DNA from: Pseudomonadota bacterium
Lineage (GTDB): Bacteria > Pseudomonadota > Alphaproteobacteria > Sphingomonadales > Sphingomonadaceae
Direction of reading: 5' to 3'
Assembly (NCBI GenBank): GCA_023416515.1
Contig: JAEZHP010000107.1
Coordinates: 1-44,666 of the forward strand
Length of the DNA: 44,666 bases
Below are positions 7,461 through 15,967 of this stretch, piece by piece (position 1 is the stretch's first letter; each line of letters starts with the position of its first letter). The notes under the pieces were generated by a model. It saw nothing but the letters and a program-made list of their open reading frames with translations, was not told the DNA's origin and did no database searches. The translations under genes were made by a program, and so were the position numbers.

Positions 7461-8195
7461 ATGCGGCTTCAGACCGACGCCATCATCATCGCCGTCCGCC
7501 CGCATGGCGAGCATGGCGCGATCGTTCGGGCGCTGACCCCCGTCGAGGGCGTTCAGGCCGGCTATGTCCGGGGCGGCCGTTCGCGCGCGCTTCGCCCGGT
7601 GCTCGTCCCCGGCAACATTGTCGCGGCCGAGTTTCGGGCACGTACCGACGATCAGCTCGCCCATCTCAGCGCCGAGCTGTCGCACAGCCGGGCGCCGCTC
7701 CTGGGCGAGCCGATCGCCGCTGCCGCGATCGAATGGGTCACCGCGCTCACCGCCGCGGCGCTTCCGGAGGGGCAGCCTTATCCGGCGCTCTATGCCGGCC
7801 TCTCGGGGGTTCTGGCGGCGCTTGAGGCGGCGCCGAGCGCTCGCGGATGGGCGGCCGCGCTGGTCCGCTACGAGCTTCTCCTGCTCGGCGAGCTGGGGTT
7901 CGGCCTCGACCTTTCGGAATGCGCGGTGACCGGGACGAGCGATGGTCTGCGCTATCTCAGCCCGAAGAGCGGGCGAGCGGTCAGCGAGGAGGGGGCAGGG
8001 GCCTATCGCGACCGGCTACTTCGGCTGCCGGCCTTCCTCCTCGGCGACAAGGAAGCGCCGGGCTGGCCCGACATCCTCGATGGTTTCGCGATCACCGGCC
8101 ATTTCCTCGCCCGCGACGTCCTCATCGAGCGGCAGGCCGACATACTCGCGGCGCGCCATCGCCTGCTCGACCGGCTTCACCGGATCGGCGGTTGA
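7461..8195 (+). CDS. recO: DNA repair protein RecO
   Basis: A 244-residue recombination mediator that with RecR helps load RecA on SSB-coated gaps. The N-terminal OB-fold region (about 1-75, beginning MRLQTDAIIIAVRPHGEHGA) is followed by the helical domain with YELLLLGELGFGLDL (about 135-150), a signature of alphaproteobacterial RecO. Normal length. It starts 15 bases after the acyltransferase stop and is followed by apaG. Confidence 0.9.
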   Translation: MRLQTDAIIIAVRPHGEHGAIVRALTPVEGVQAGYVRGGRSRALRPVLVPGNIVAAEFRARTDDQLAHLSAELSHSRAPLLGEPIAAAAIEWVTALTAAALPEGQPYPALYAGLSGVLAALEAAPSARGWAAALVRYELLLLGELGFGLDLSECAVTGTSDGLRYLSPKSGRAVSEEGAGAYRDRLLRLPAFLLGDKEAPGWPDILDGFAITGHFLARDVLIERQADILAARHRLLDRLHRIGG

Positions 8196-8226
8196 CCTTG
8201 CCGGCGGCGCGGTGAAGGTTGCCAGG

Positions 8227-8625
8227 GTGAAAGAGCTTTTCCCCCATAGCGCGAAGACCGGAGACATCGTCGTCCGGGTTTCGGTCAGTTTCCTTCCGGA
8301 GCAGTCGGAGCCGTCCAAGGGCCGCTGGTTCTGGGCCTATCACATCCGAATCGAGAATGAGGGCGAGGAGCGGGTCAAGCTGGTCAGCCGCGAATGGGAG
8401 ATCCGCGACGGGCGCGGCAACTGCCAGGAGGTGCGCGGCGAAGGCGTCGTCGGCGAGAAGCCTGTGATCGAGCCGGGCCAGTCGTTCGACTATGTGTCGG
8501 GCTGTCCGCTGGCGACCCCGACGGGATCGATGGAGGGCCGCTATAATATGGTCGCGTCGGACGGATCGAGCTTCGCCGTGGACATCCCGCGCTTCCCGCT
8601 GGTCGCTCCGGCAGTGATGAGCTGA
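8227..8625 (+). CDS. apaG: ApaG-domain protein (GTG start)
   Basis: A 132-residue single-domain protein with a fibronectin-III-like fold, first linked to the Ap4A/Co2+ resistance locus; biochemical function uncertain. Visible motifs: RVSVSFLPEQS near the N terminus, WAYHIRIENEG, SREWEIRDG and the GEKPVIEPGQSFDYVSGCPL stretch typical of ApaG. No ATG is available. I chose GTG 8227 (reading MKELFPHSA), with GAAGG 8 bases upstream; GTG 8212 would add five residues. The gene ends 4 bases before the stop of the convergent TM2 gene. Confidence 0.87.
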   Translation: MKELFPHSAKTGDIVVRVSVSFLPEQSEPSKGRWFWAYHIRIENEGEERVKLVSREWEIRDGRGNCQEVRGEGVVGEKPVIEPGQSFDYVSGCPLATPTGSMEGRYNMVASDGSSFAVDIPRFPLVAPAVMS

Positions 8626-8629
8626 GCGG

Positions 8630-9109
8630 TCAGGCGAAGGCTCGACCCGACGAGATCGCGGACAGCCGCTTGTTGGCCTTGCGGACCATGTCCGGGATCA
8701 GCAGCGCGTCGACGAGCAGCCAAAGGAAAGCGATCGCAAGAAGATAGAGCCCAAAGCTGTCGCCGGACACGAACATCATGATCCCGACGAGCCTCAGGCA
8801 AATCTGGGCGAAGCCGAGCGGTGCGCTGCCCAGGTAGAAATGGTGGCCGCCAAAGGCGCCCGTCACGAACCACAGGATATAGGCGGTGCTGACGGATTTC
8901 TGCGTGAAGGCGCGGCTTGGCGTCGACTCCTCGTCCACCGGCGGATCGTAGGGGCTTTCCTGCTGACGGCGCGCGCGTTCGGCGGCGATGAATTCCTGCC
9001 GCCGGCGCTCGATCTCGCTCGCATCGCCCGATTTCGCGAACGACACCTGCGCGCGTTGCGGCTCGTCAGAACCCTGGCCCTTGCGGCCGAATGAGGCGCG
9101 CTGCTGCAT
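8630..9109 (-). CDS. TM2-domain membrane protein
   Basis: A 159-residue protein with a charged N-terminal half (about 1-70, rich in Glu, Arg, Gln) and a C-terminal TM2 domain. The domain shows the motif GAFGGHHFYLG (84-94) between two hydrophobic stretches, then WLLVDALLIPDMV, as in other TM2 proteins. Probably an inner-membrane protein with a cytoplasmic N-terminal tail; function unknown for most of the family. It appears to be a single-gene unit on the - strand. Confidence 0.8.
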   Translation of the reverse strand: MQQRASFGRKGQGSDEPQRAQVSFAKSGDASEIERRRQEFIAAERARRQQESPYDPPVDEESTPSRAFTQKSVSTAYILWFVTGAFGGHHFYLGSAPLGFAQICLRLVGIMMFVSGDSFGLYLLAIAFLWLLVDALLIPDMVRKANKRLSAISSGRAFA

Positions 9110-9152
9110 CGCCCCTGCCTAGCAAGACGCGGATAAGATTGGGTTAAGAGCG

Positions 9153-10451
9153 TCAGCGAACGAGCGGCAGGGCGCGGGCGACCAAGGCGATGAAGCGGCT
9201 CTCGTCGACCGGGCCGGCCGGGTTGTTCCAGCTTCCGGTCACCACGTGCCAAGCGCCTTCATTGTTGCGTACGAGCCAGGTGAGGTTGATCACACCGGGC
9301 TCGGAGCCTCCCTTGAAGCCGAGATAGCTGTAAGGCGCCGCTGCGGGGCGCGGCATTCCGGGGCTGATCGCGAGGATAGCGAGTGTCGTCTCGCCGCCGT
9401 TGCGCCGGAGCCAGTCTATCACTCGGGCGAGATCGGCGGCGGAGGCGAACCATTCCACCGTGTCGATCGCCATCGGCGCTCCGACGCCGAGGCGGGTGAC
9501 GTCGATCGCCGCTCCGCCCTGCTCGTAGCGCTCGCGAAGCATTCGCCGCCGCGCGGCCTCGTCGGCGCTCCGCCACTGGGCGAGAACCGGCGCGTCCTCG
9601 GCCTTGAGCTGGAAGGCTTCCATGGTGGTCAGGAAGGGACGATTGCGGGCAGCCGAGCGCATTCCCATCGTCACCATCATCCGCTCGACATTGTCGCGCC
9701 CGAGGAGCCGAAGAAGCGCATCCGTGGCGGTGTTGTCGCTGTGCGAGATCATCAGACCGGCGAGCGTGTGAACCGTGACGGGCGAGCCGAGCGGCCAATC
9801 CTGGAGGATGCCGCTCGGAAGCGAATGGCGGTCGAGCGGGACAACCTGGTCCCAGCGCACGCGGCCCGCGCGGACTTGCCGCGACAGCTCGCCGAGGATG
9901 ATCAGCTTGAAGGTCGAGCCGATCGCCAGCGCCTGGTCGGGATTGTGGCTCGCGACCAAATTCGGGCCGGCCTCGTCGAGCCGGGCGACGGCGAAGTTCG
10001 CCTGTCCCGGGAGGGCCTGGAGCTCCTGGGCGATCGCCGCGAAGCTGTCGCCGCCGACGGGTTCGACTCCGGTGATGAGCAGCTGGGTGACGCGGTGCGG
10101 CGCCTGCGGCTCGATCCCCAGGTCCATGACCAGGATCGACCGCTCGGTGCGGATTCGGATCGTGCCGCCGGTGGCCGAGCGCGGCGCGACGGAAACCAGT
10201 TCCTGGACCGCTCCATGCTGCTGTGCCAGGCCGGCCGAAATCTGGTTGATCTGGGCCTCGGGGACCTGGGCGAGGAAGCCGGGGGTGAAGGTCGCCCTGA
10301 GATCGGCCGTTCCGCGAAGGACGTTGACGATCGCCTCGGCTGCCTGGCGCAGCTCCGGTGACGCCGCCGTCGCCGCGGGCGGCTGACCGGCGGCTGCCGC
10401 GGGCGCGGCGGGCAAAGCGATGGCAAGGCTGACGAGAAATGCGCGGATCAT
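9153..10451 (-). CDS. secreted serine hydrolase, class A beta-lactamase-like
   Basis: A 432-residue exported protein (signal peptide about 1-21). An N-terminal region (about 31-130) precedes a penicillin-interacting serine hydrolase domain with Ser179-T-F-Lys182, SDN (238-240) and KGG (380-382). KGG rather than KTG and the lack of a clear omega-loop Glu argue against a classic beta-lactamase; it resembles the Cpe/LpqF-type hydrolases whose N-terminal domain precedes a beta-lactamase-like domain. The natural substrate is unknown. It is divergent from the small protein at 10541 across a 89-base gap. Confidence 0.78.
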   Translation of the reverse strand: MIRAFLVSLAIALPAAPAAAAGQPPAATAASPELRQAAEAIVNVLRGTADLRATFTPGFLAQVPEAQINQISAGLAQQHGAVQELVSVAPRSATGGTIRIRTERSILVMDLGIEPQAPHRVTQLLITGVEPVGGDSFAAIAQELQALPGQANFAVARLDEAGPNLVASHNPDQALAIGSTFKLIILGELSRQVRAGRVRWDQVVPLDRHSLPSGILQDWPLGSPVTVHTLAGLMISHSDNTATDALLRLLGRDNVERMMVTMGMRSAARNRPFLTTMEAFQLKAEDAPVLAQWRSADEAARRRMLRERYEQGGAAIDVTRLGVGAPMAIDTVEWFASAADLARVIDWLRRNGGETTLAILAISPGMPRPAAAPYSYLGFKGGSEPGVINLTWLVRNNEGAWHVVTGSWNNPAGPVDESRFIALVARALPLVR

Positions 10452-10540
10452 GGAAGTCCCCCCTTTCGCCGGGAGACTAAGCGAAACCAGTGCGGGCTTC
10501 CACCGTTACAGGTCCGAAGCATTTATCCAGGAGGACCATC

Positions 10541-10786
10541 ATGCCCGTTGCCACCACCAGCCTGGTCGAGCGCATCGCCCGAGTGATCGCGGGACGCGTG
10601 CTCAGCGCCAACGCGGATGGCGACGATCCCTCGGCCGGCGAGAAGGTCGACGAGGTTTGGTTCATGTACCGGGACGACGCGGTGTCGATCCTCAAGACCA
10701 TGCGCGAGCCCGACGAGGCGGCAGCCCGGGCAGGCGACACGGCGGTGTGGGAGCGGATGATCGAGGCGTCGATCGACGCCGCCTGA
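10541..10786 (+). CDS. small conserved-type hypothetical protein
   Basis: An 81-residue soluble acidic protein starting MPVATTSLVERIARVIAG. A strong ribosome site AGGAGG about 8 bases upstream supports the ATG at 10541. The sequence includes DEVWFMYRDDAVSILKTM and ends WERMIEASIDAA. No known domain is recognised. The stop is immediately adjacent to the stop of the convergent membrane gene (10787), with no room for a terminator. Confidence 0.7.
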   Translation: MPVATTSLVERIARVIAGRVLSANADGDDPSAGEKVDEVWFMYRDDAVSILKTMREPDEAAARAGDTAVWERMIEASIDAA

Positions 10787-11089
10787 TCAGAGGGCCCCGA
10801 AGAAGGGGCTCAGAGCCCATAGGGACGGGCCGGCGAGAAGCACTCCGACGGCGACGTCGAAGCCGCGGATCGGCCGGATCCGGACTCCGCGGCGCGGATT
10901 GCTGATCGAGTCGGCGATCGTCGCGAACAGGACAAGCAACCCGCAGCCGGCCGTGACGACCAGGGCGAGGACGTAGGGCAGGACGAAGGTCTCGGGCCAG
11001 CGGACGTAGAGCACCCACAAAAGCAACGCGGCGAGGCCCGCCACGGCCCCGGCGGCCGTGACCCTTGGCACGCTTGCGAAGCGCGTCAT
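10787..11089 (-). CDS. three-helix membrane protein next to parE
   Basis: A 100-residue protein with three likely transmembrane segments (about 10-27, 35-60, 77-96). The start overlaps the parE stop (ATGA), so it is translationally coupled to parE. I recognise no family. The coupling suggests stable co-expression, but nothing shows a functional link to topoisomerase IV. Confidence 0.7.
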   Translation of the reverse strand: MTRFASVPRVTAAGAVAGLAALLLWVLYVRWPETFVLPYVLALVVTAGCGLLVLFATIADSISNPRRGVRIRPIRGFDVAVGVLLAGPSLWALSPFFGAL

Positions 11090-13071
11090 GCGTCGATCGC
11101 TTCCTCGTCCAGCTCGGCGGCGTGGCTCTGAATGAACTGGAAGCGATGCTCCGGGTTGCGGCCCATCAGCCGGTCGACGAGGTCGCGGACCGCGCTTCGC
11201 TCCTCATAGTCCTGGGGCAGGGTGATTCGGATCAGCGAGCGCGTCTTCGGGTCCATCGTGGTCTCGCGAAGCTGGCCCGGGTTCATCTCGCCCAGACCCT
11301 TGAATCGGCTGACCTCGACCTTCTTGCCCTTGAACAGGGTCCGCTCGAGCTCGGCTCGGTGGGCGTCGTCGCGGGCATATTCGATCGTCGCCCCACTCAC
11401 GAGCCGGTAGAGCGGGGGCTGCGCCAGATAGAGCGCGCCCTTGCGGACGACGTCGGGCATTTCCTGGAAGAAGAAGGTCATGAGGAGGGTGGCGATGTGG
11501 GCGCCGTCGACGTCGGCGTCGGTCATGATGACGATCCGCTCGTAGCGAAGATCGTCCGGGTTGCAGCGGTCGCGTGTGCCGCAGCCCATCGCAAGGGTCA
11601 GGTCGGCGATCTCCTGGTTGGCTCGGATCTTGTCCGCCGACGCCGACGCGACGTTCAGGATCTTGCCTCGGATCGGAAGGATCGCCTGGGTCTTGCGGTC
11701 GCGCGCCTGCTTGGCCGAGCCGCCGGCGCTGTCGCCCTCGACGATGAACAATTCGGTGCCCGTGGGATCGTCATTGGCGCAGTCGGTCAGCTTGCCCGGA
11801 AGGCGGAGCTTGCGCGCCGAGGTCGCGGTCTTCCGCTTGACCTCGCGCTCCATCTTGCGCTTGAGCCGCTCGTCCATGCGGTCGAGCACGTAGCCGAGCA
11901 GCGCCCTCCCGCGGTCCATATGGTCCGACAGGAAATGGTCGAAATGGTCGCGGACCGCATTCTCGACCAGCCGAGCCGCGTCGGGCGAGGTCAACCGGTC
12001 CTTGGTCTGGCTCTGGAACTGCGGGTCCTTGATGAACACCGACAGCATCAGCTCGGCGGGCGCGAGCAGGTCCTCGGCCTGGATGTCCTTGGCCTTCTTT
12101 TGGCCGACGAGCTCGCCGAACGCTCGGATGCCCTTAGTGAGCGCGGCGCGAAGCCCTTGCTCATGGGTGCCGCCGTCGGGAGTGGGGATGGTGTTGCAAT
12201 AATAGGACGCGGCGCCGTCGCTCCACAAAGGCCAGGCGACCGCCCATTCGACCGTGCCCTGGCCGTTCGGGAATTCCTGCTTGCCGGCGAAGAACTGGTT
12301 GGTCGCGCACTCGCGGGTGCCGATCTGCTCCTTCAAATGGTCGGCGAGGCCGCCGGGGAACTGGAACACGGCCTCGGCGGGAACCTCCTCGCCGTCGTTG
12401 ATCAGCGACGGGTCGCAGCGCCAGCGGATCTCGACGCCTGCGAAGAGGTAGGCCTTGGAGCGGGCGAGCCGGTACAGCCGCGCCGGGCGGAAATGCGCGC
12501 CCTCGCCGAAAATGTCGGGATCGGGGACGAAGCTGGTGGTGGTGCCGCGGCGGTTGGGCGCGGCGCCGATCTTCTCGAGAGCGCTGATCGGAAGACCGCG
12601 GGCGAAGGTCTGGCGGTAGAGCTCGCGGTTGCGGGCGACCTCGATGGTCGTTTCGGTCGACAGCGCGTTGACGACGCTGACCCCGACGCCGTGGAGGCCG
12701 CCGGAGGTCGCATAGGCCTTGTCGGAGAATTTGCCGCCCGAATGGAGCGTGGTGAGGATCACCTCGAGCGCCGACTTTCCGGGATATTTGGGATGCTCGT
12801 CGACTGGAATTCCGCGGCCATTGTCGGTGATGGTGAGCCGGTTGCCGGGTTCCAGGGTGACCTCGATTCGGGTGGCGTGGCCCGCGACCGCCTCGTCCAT
12901 CGAGTTGTCGAGCACCTCGGCGGCGAGATGGTGGAGCGCCCGCTCGTCGGTGCCGCCGATATACATGCCCGGGCGGCGGCGGACCGGCTCCAGCCCCTCG
13001 AGCACCTCGATATGGGAGGCGTCGTAATCGGCCGCCGTGCGGGAGGAGGACGCGAACAGATCGTCTGACAT
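11086..13071 (-). CDS. parE: DNA topoisomerase IV subunit B (ParE)
   Basis: A 661-residue ATPase subunit of topoisomerase IV, which decatenates daughter chromosomes with ParC. N-terminal GHKL ATPase: LEPVRRRPGMYIGG, DNSMDEA, TDNGRGIPVD, GGLHGVGVSVVNALS. TOPRIM domain: FIVEGDSAGGSAKQARDR and MTDADVDGAHI. C-terminal LFKGKKVEVSRFKGLGEM. Length and the short spacing fit ParE rather than the longer GyrB, but the two are close relatives. I start at MSDDLF (13071); upstream frame to 13128 lacks family sequence. parC is not in the window. Confidence 0.9.
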   Translation of the reverse strand: MSDDLFASSSRTAADYDASHIEVLEGLEPVRRRPGMYIGGTDERALHHLAAEVLDNSMDEAVAGHATRIEVTLEPGNRLTITDNGRGIPVDEHPKYPGKSALEVILTTLHSGGKFSDKAYATSGGLHGVGVSVVNALSTETTIEVARNRELYRQTFARGLPISALEKIGAAPNRRGTTTSFVPDPDIFGEGAHFRPARLYRLARSKAYLFAGVEIRWRCDPSLINDGEEVPAEAVFQFPGGLADHLKEQIGTRECATNQFFAGKQEFPNGQGTVEWAVAWPLWSDGAASYYCNTIPTPDGGTHEQGLRAALTKGIRAFGELVGQKKAKDIQAEDLLAPAELMLSVFIKDPQFQSQTKDRLTSPDAARLVENAVRDHFDHFLSDHMDRGRALLGYVLDRMDERLKRKMEREVKRKTATSARKLRLPGKLTDCANDDPTGTELFIVEGDSAGGSAKQARDRKTQAILPIRGKILNVASASADKIRANQEIADLTLAMGCGTRDRCNPDDLRYERIVIMTDADVDGAHIATLLMTFFFQEMPDVVRKGALYLAQPPLYRLVSGATIEYARDDAHRAELERTLFKGKKVEVSRFKGLGEMNPGQLRETTMDPKTRSLIRITLPQDYEERSAVRDLVDRLMGRNPEHRFQFIQSHAAELDEEAIDA

Positions 13072-13149
13072 GGCGGGGTTATGGGAGGTGGGCGGCGCAG
13101 AGGCAAGTTGCCGGGATGTTCTATCCACAGACCCGCGGTGCCGTTCGCG

Positions 13150-15876
13150 TCAGAAGCGCACGCTGAGCCCCAGGCTGACGCTCGTGCCGACGTCGTAGGC
13201 GTTGATCGCGATGCTGTTGTCGCCGAACTCCTGAAGCTCCCGATAATCCTGGCCGAAGATGTTGCGCACCTCGAACTGGAGCTCGCCCTCGACTCCGCCG
13301 AGCGGAACCGCCTGGCGGGCGACGACGTCGACCCGAAGCCCGGGCCGCTCGACGATGTCGGGCTGGCGCGCGCTTCCCTGGATCGGGCCACGGTTGGTCA
13401 CTCGCTCGCTGGCATAGTTGACCAGCACCGTGGCTTGACTGAGCCGCTCCGTGTCTTCGATTCCGATCTGCACATTGACGAGATGATCCGACTGGCCGGT
13501 CAGCGGCGCGCCGTCCTGGAACAGAAGCCGCGCCTCGACGGGCTGCAGGTCGGGCCCGACGACCATCGAATCGTCGGCGCGGATCTGCGACTGGGTGTAG
13601 GTATAGTTGGCGATCAGCAGCAGTCGGCGCGTGTCGAAGAACGGCCCGCCGAGCGCGTCGAGCGGGATATATTTCTGGGCCTCGATCTCGGCTCCGTAGA
13701 GCTCGGCCTGCGGGGCGTTGGCGAAGCCAGTGCGAAGCTGGCCGCCGCCGGCGAAGAAGGCCGCCGCTTCGATCGGGTTGTCGATCTGCTTGTAGAAGGC
13801 GGACGCGCTGACCCGCTGGTTCCGGGCGAAATACCATTCCCAGCGTGCCTCGAGGTTGGTCAGCTTGCTGTCCTGGAGGAACGGATTGCCGGTGAACTCG
13901 CGGTCGGATTCGAAGTCCTGGTAGAGCTGGGGCGCGAGCTCGCGGAATTGCGGGCGTGCGATGGTGCGCGAGGCGTGGAGGCGGGCCTGCATGTCCGGGG
14001 CGAAGGCGTAGGTGAGGGTGAGCGCCGGAAGCAGATAGTCGTTGGAAAGCGCGGTCGGGGCCAGAGTGCCGTTCGGAGTCACCGACTGGTCCGCGCTTTC
14101 GAAACGAACGCCCGCGGTTGCGGTCAGCCCGTCGAAGAGCGTCGCGTCGACCTGGCCGTATAGCCCATGGATGTCGAGCCGAGCGTCGTAGGCAGCGGCG
14201 CCCTCCGCGCCCGACACGTCGCGAAGCTGGATGTTGAAGGTCTGGACGTTGAAGTCGGACAGCAGGAAGTCCGGCCGCTGCTGGGCGATCTCGACCGGAA
14301 GCGCTCCGTCGGGCCGGAAATATTGGAACTGGAAGCGCGATGCCGAGCGCTCGGTCTGGCTGTAGGCATAGCCCGCCGACAGAGTCACCGGAAGCGAGGG
14401 CAGCCGGTAGCTGAGGTCGATTCCGCCGGCGAGCACCTCCTCGTCGAGGTCGCTGAACGCGATCGTCGCGAACTGACCGCCCGAGGCGAGGTCGTTGACA
14501 TAATCGTCGACGTCGGTGGCGCCGACCGTCGTGGGATCGCCGTCGCCGCGATAGGCGTAGCCGATCTCGCGCTCATAGGGGGACTGGCGCTGCGACTTGG
14601 CGTAGGTGCCGCGAAGGTCGACCTCCAGGTCCCCGAAGTCGAGTTCGGCGACGAGTTGGGTGTCGAGAAGCTGGCGCTCGAACCAGTAGCTGTTCTGCTC
14701 GATCAGCGACGGCGGCAGGTCGGGGTCCTGATCGGTAACGTTGCGGTTGAAGCCGGCGCCGAGGCGGCCCTGTTTCAGAGTGTCGCGGATGAACAAATTG
14801 GTCCAGCGGATGCGGTGCTCGCCGAACTCGAGACCGACGCCGAGGAGGCCGTTCACGACAATCCGGTTGTCGGTGATGACGCTGTTGAAGCTGCGCTGCG
14901 GAGTCCCGGCGAGCTCCGGGTCGAGCGAGCTCTGCTGGAGCGTGTCGCGGGTCCGCCAGCTGTTGCTGTAGCCGAGATTGGCGATGAGCCCGATGCGCGC
15001 ATCGTCGCCGATGTCGATCGCGGTTCCGGCGCTGATGTTGGCCGAGACGTTGGCCGGGATGTTGCGGTTGGTCTGAAGAACCGTGGTCGGCGAGTTGACC
15101 AGGTCCATGGCGAACTGGCGGCGCTGCTCCGGAGTCGTCGCGGTGTTGAAATTGCCGGCGGATGCGGCCGCGATCAGGCCGGCAGGCGCATCGCGGGTGC
15201 CGTCGTCGAAGCCGGTCCAGTCGGTGTCGCTTCCATAATAGGCATAACCGAGGTTGAACGTCGTCTCGGTGTCGCCGCCGACGCTCGCTCCGATCTCGAT
15301 GAAGCTCTCGTCGGGGATGGCGCGGGTGGTGAGGTTGATCACCCCGCCGCCGAACTCGCCCGGGAAGTTGGCCGAGAAGGTCTTCTGAACCAGCGAGCTG
15401 GCGATGAGGCTGGTCGGGAAAATGTCGAGCGGCACGACCCGGCGCAGCGGCTCGGGGCTCGGCAGCGGCGATCCGTTGAGAAGCGCGAGGCTGTAGCGGT
15501 CGCCAAGGCCGCGGACGTAGACGAAGCCGTTGCCGACGACGCTGAGACCGGTGACCCGCCCGAGCGCGCCGGCGATGTCGCCCTCTCCGGTTCGCTCGAT
15601 ATCCTCCTGGCTCAGAAGCGACACGACCTGGGGCGTTCGGCGCACCAGATTGCCGCGCTGCCCAGTGACGACGACGACGTCTTCACTCACTCCGCCGCCC
15701 GGGATGGAAACCTCGACCTCGTCTCCGGGGACCTGCTGCGGAAGCGCCTCTATCTCGGCCGGAGCGGCTTCGGACGAGTCCGATGCGGTGGTGGCCCCGG
15801 TCTGGGCGAGCGCGGCGGGCGCGCACAGGGCGGTGGAAAGGAGGAGCAGGCTCCCGAACGTCAAAGTCTTGGTCAT
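13150..15876 (-). CDS. TonB-dependent outer-membrane receptor
   Basis: A 908-residue TonB-dependent receptor with a signal peptide (about 1-24, ending ALAQ), a possible TonB box in EDVVVVTGQ, a plug domain (about 65-190) with GFVYVRGLGDRYS and GEFGGGVINLTTR, then a long beta-barrel ending in Phe as required for barrel insertion. It should bring a substrate across the outer membrane using TonB energy. The upstream lipoprotein gene, four-unit PhoB box and phoB suggest a phosphorus source as substrate (inference). A hairpin terminator lies in the 91-base gap before it, so its level may be lower than that of the lipoprotein. Confidence 0.92.
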   Translation of the reverse strand: MTKTLTFGSLLLLSTALCAPAALAQTGATTASDSSEAAPAEIEALPQQVPGDEVEVSIPGGGVSEDVVVVTGQRGNLVRRTPQVVSLLSQEDIERTGEGDIAGALGRVTGLSVVGNGFVYVRGLGDRYSLALLNGSPLPSPEPLRRVVPLDIFPTSLIASSLVQKTFSANFPGEFGGGVINLTTRAIPDESFIEIGASVGGDTETTFNLGYAYYGSDTDWTGFDDGTRDAPAGLIAAASAGNFNTATTPEQRRQFAMDLVNSPTTVLQTNRNIPANVSANISAGTAIDIGDDARIGLIANLGYSNSWRTRDTLQQSSLDPELAGTPQRSFNSVITDNRIVVNGLLGVGLEFGEHRIRWTNLFIRDTLKQGRLGAGFNRNVTDQDPDLPPSLIEQNSYWFERQLLDTQLVAELDFGDLEVDLRGTYAKSQRQSPYEREIGYAYRGDGDPTTVGATDVDDYVNDLASGGQFATIAFSDLDEEVLAGGIDLSYRLPSLPVTLSAGYAYSQTERSASRFQFQYFRPDGALPVEIAQQRPDFLLSDFNVQTFNIQLRDVSGAEGAAAYDARLDIHGLYGQVDATLFDGLTATAGVRFESADQSVTPNGTLAPTALSNDYLLPALTLTYAFAPDMQARLHASRTIARPQFRELAPQLYQDFESDREFTGNPFLQDSKLTNLEARWEWYFARNQRVSASAFYKQIDNPIEAAAFFAGGGQLRTGFANAPQAELYGAEIEAQKYIPLDALGGPFFDTRRLLLIANYTYTQSQIRADDSMVVGPDLQPVEARLLFQDGAPLTGQSDHLVNVQIGIEDTERLSQATVLVNYASERVTNRGPIQGSARQPDIVERPGLRVDVVARQAVPLGGVEGELQFEVRNIFGQDYRELQEFGDNSIAINAYDVGTSVSLGLSVRF

Positions 15877-15918
15877 GTCTCGAAATCCCTGGCGCGATGC
15901 CTTGCGAGGCTTGCGAAA

Positions 15919-15947
15919 AGGGGCGGCGTCCGCTGGATCGCCGCCCC
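15919..15947 (-). terminator. terminator between lipoprotein and receptor genes
   Basis: Read on the - strand: GGGGCGGCG, 10-base loop, CGCCGCCCC, then TTTT. A perfect 9-bp GC stem plus T tract. It lies between the lipoprotein stop (15968) and the receptor start (15876), so it probably reduces read-through to the receptor or acts as an attenuator. Confidence 0.75.
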
Positions 15948-15967
15948 TGCTGTGCGCGTGACGGCGA

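Noticed and set aside
9153..10451. A second true beta-lactamase
   Set aside because: It has SxxK and SDN but KGG instead of KTG and no clear omega-loop glutamate, so a different serine hydrolase role is more likely.
11065..13068. 667-codon + strand frame opposite parE
   Set aside because: Shadow of a conserved topoisomerase gene; composition is not protein-like and no motif is present.
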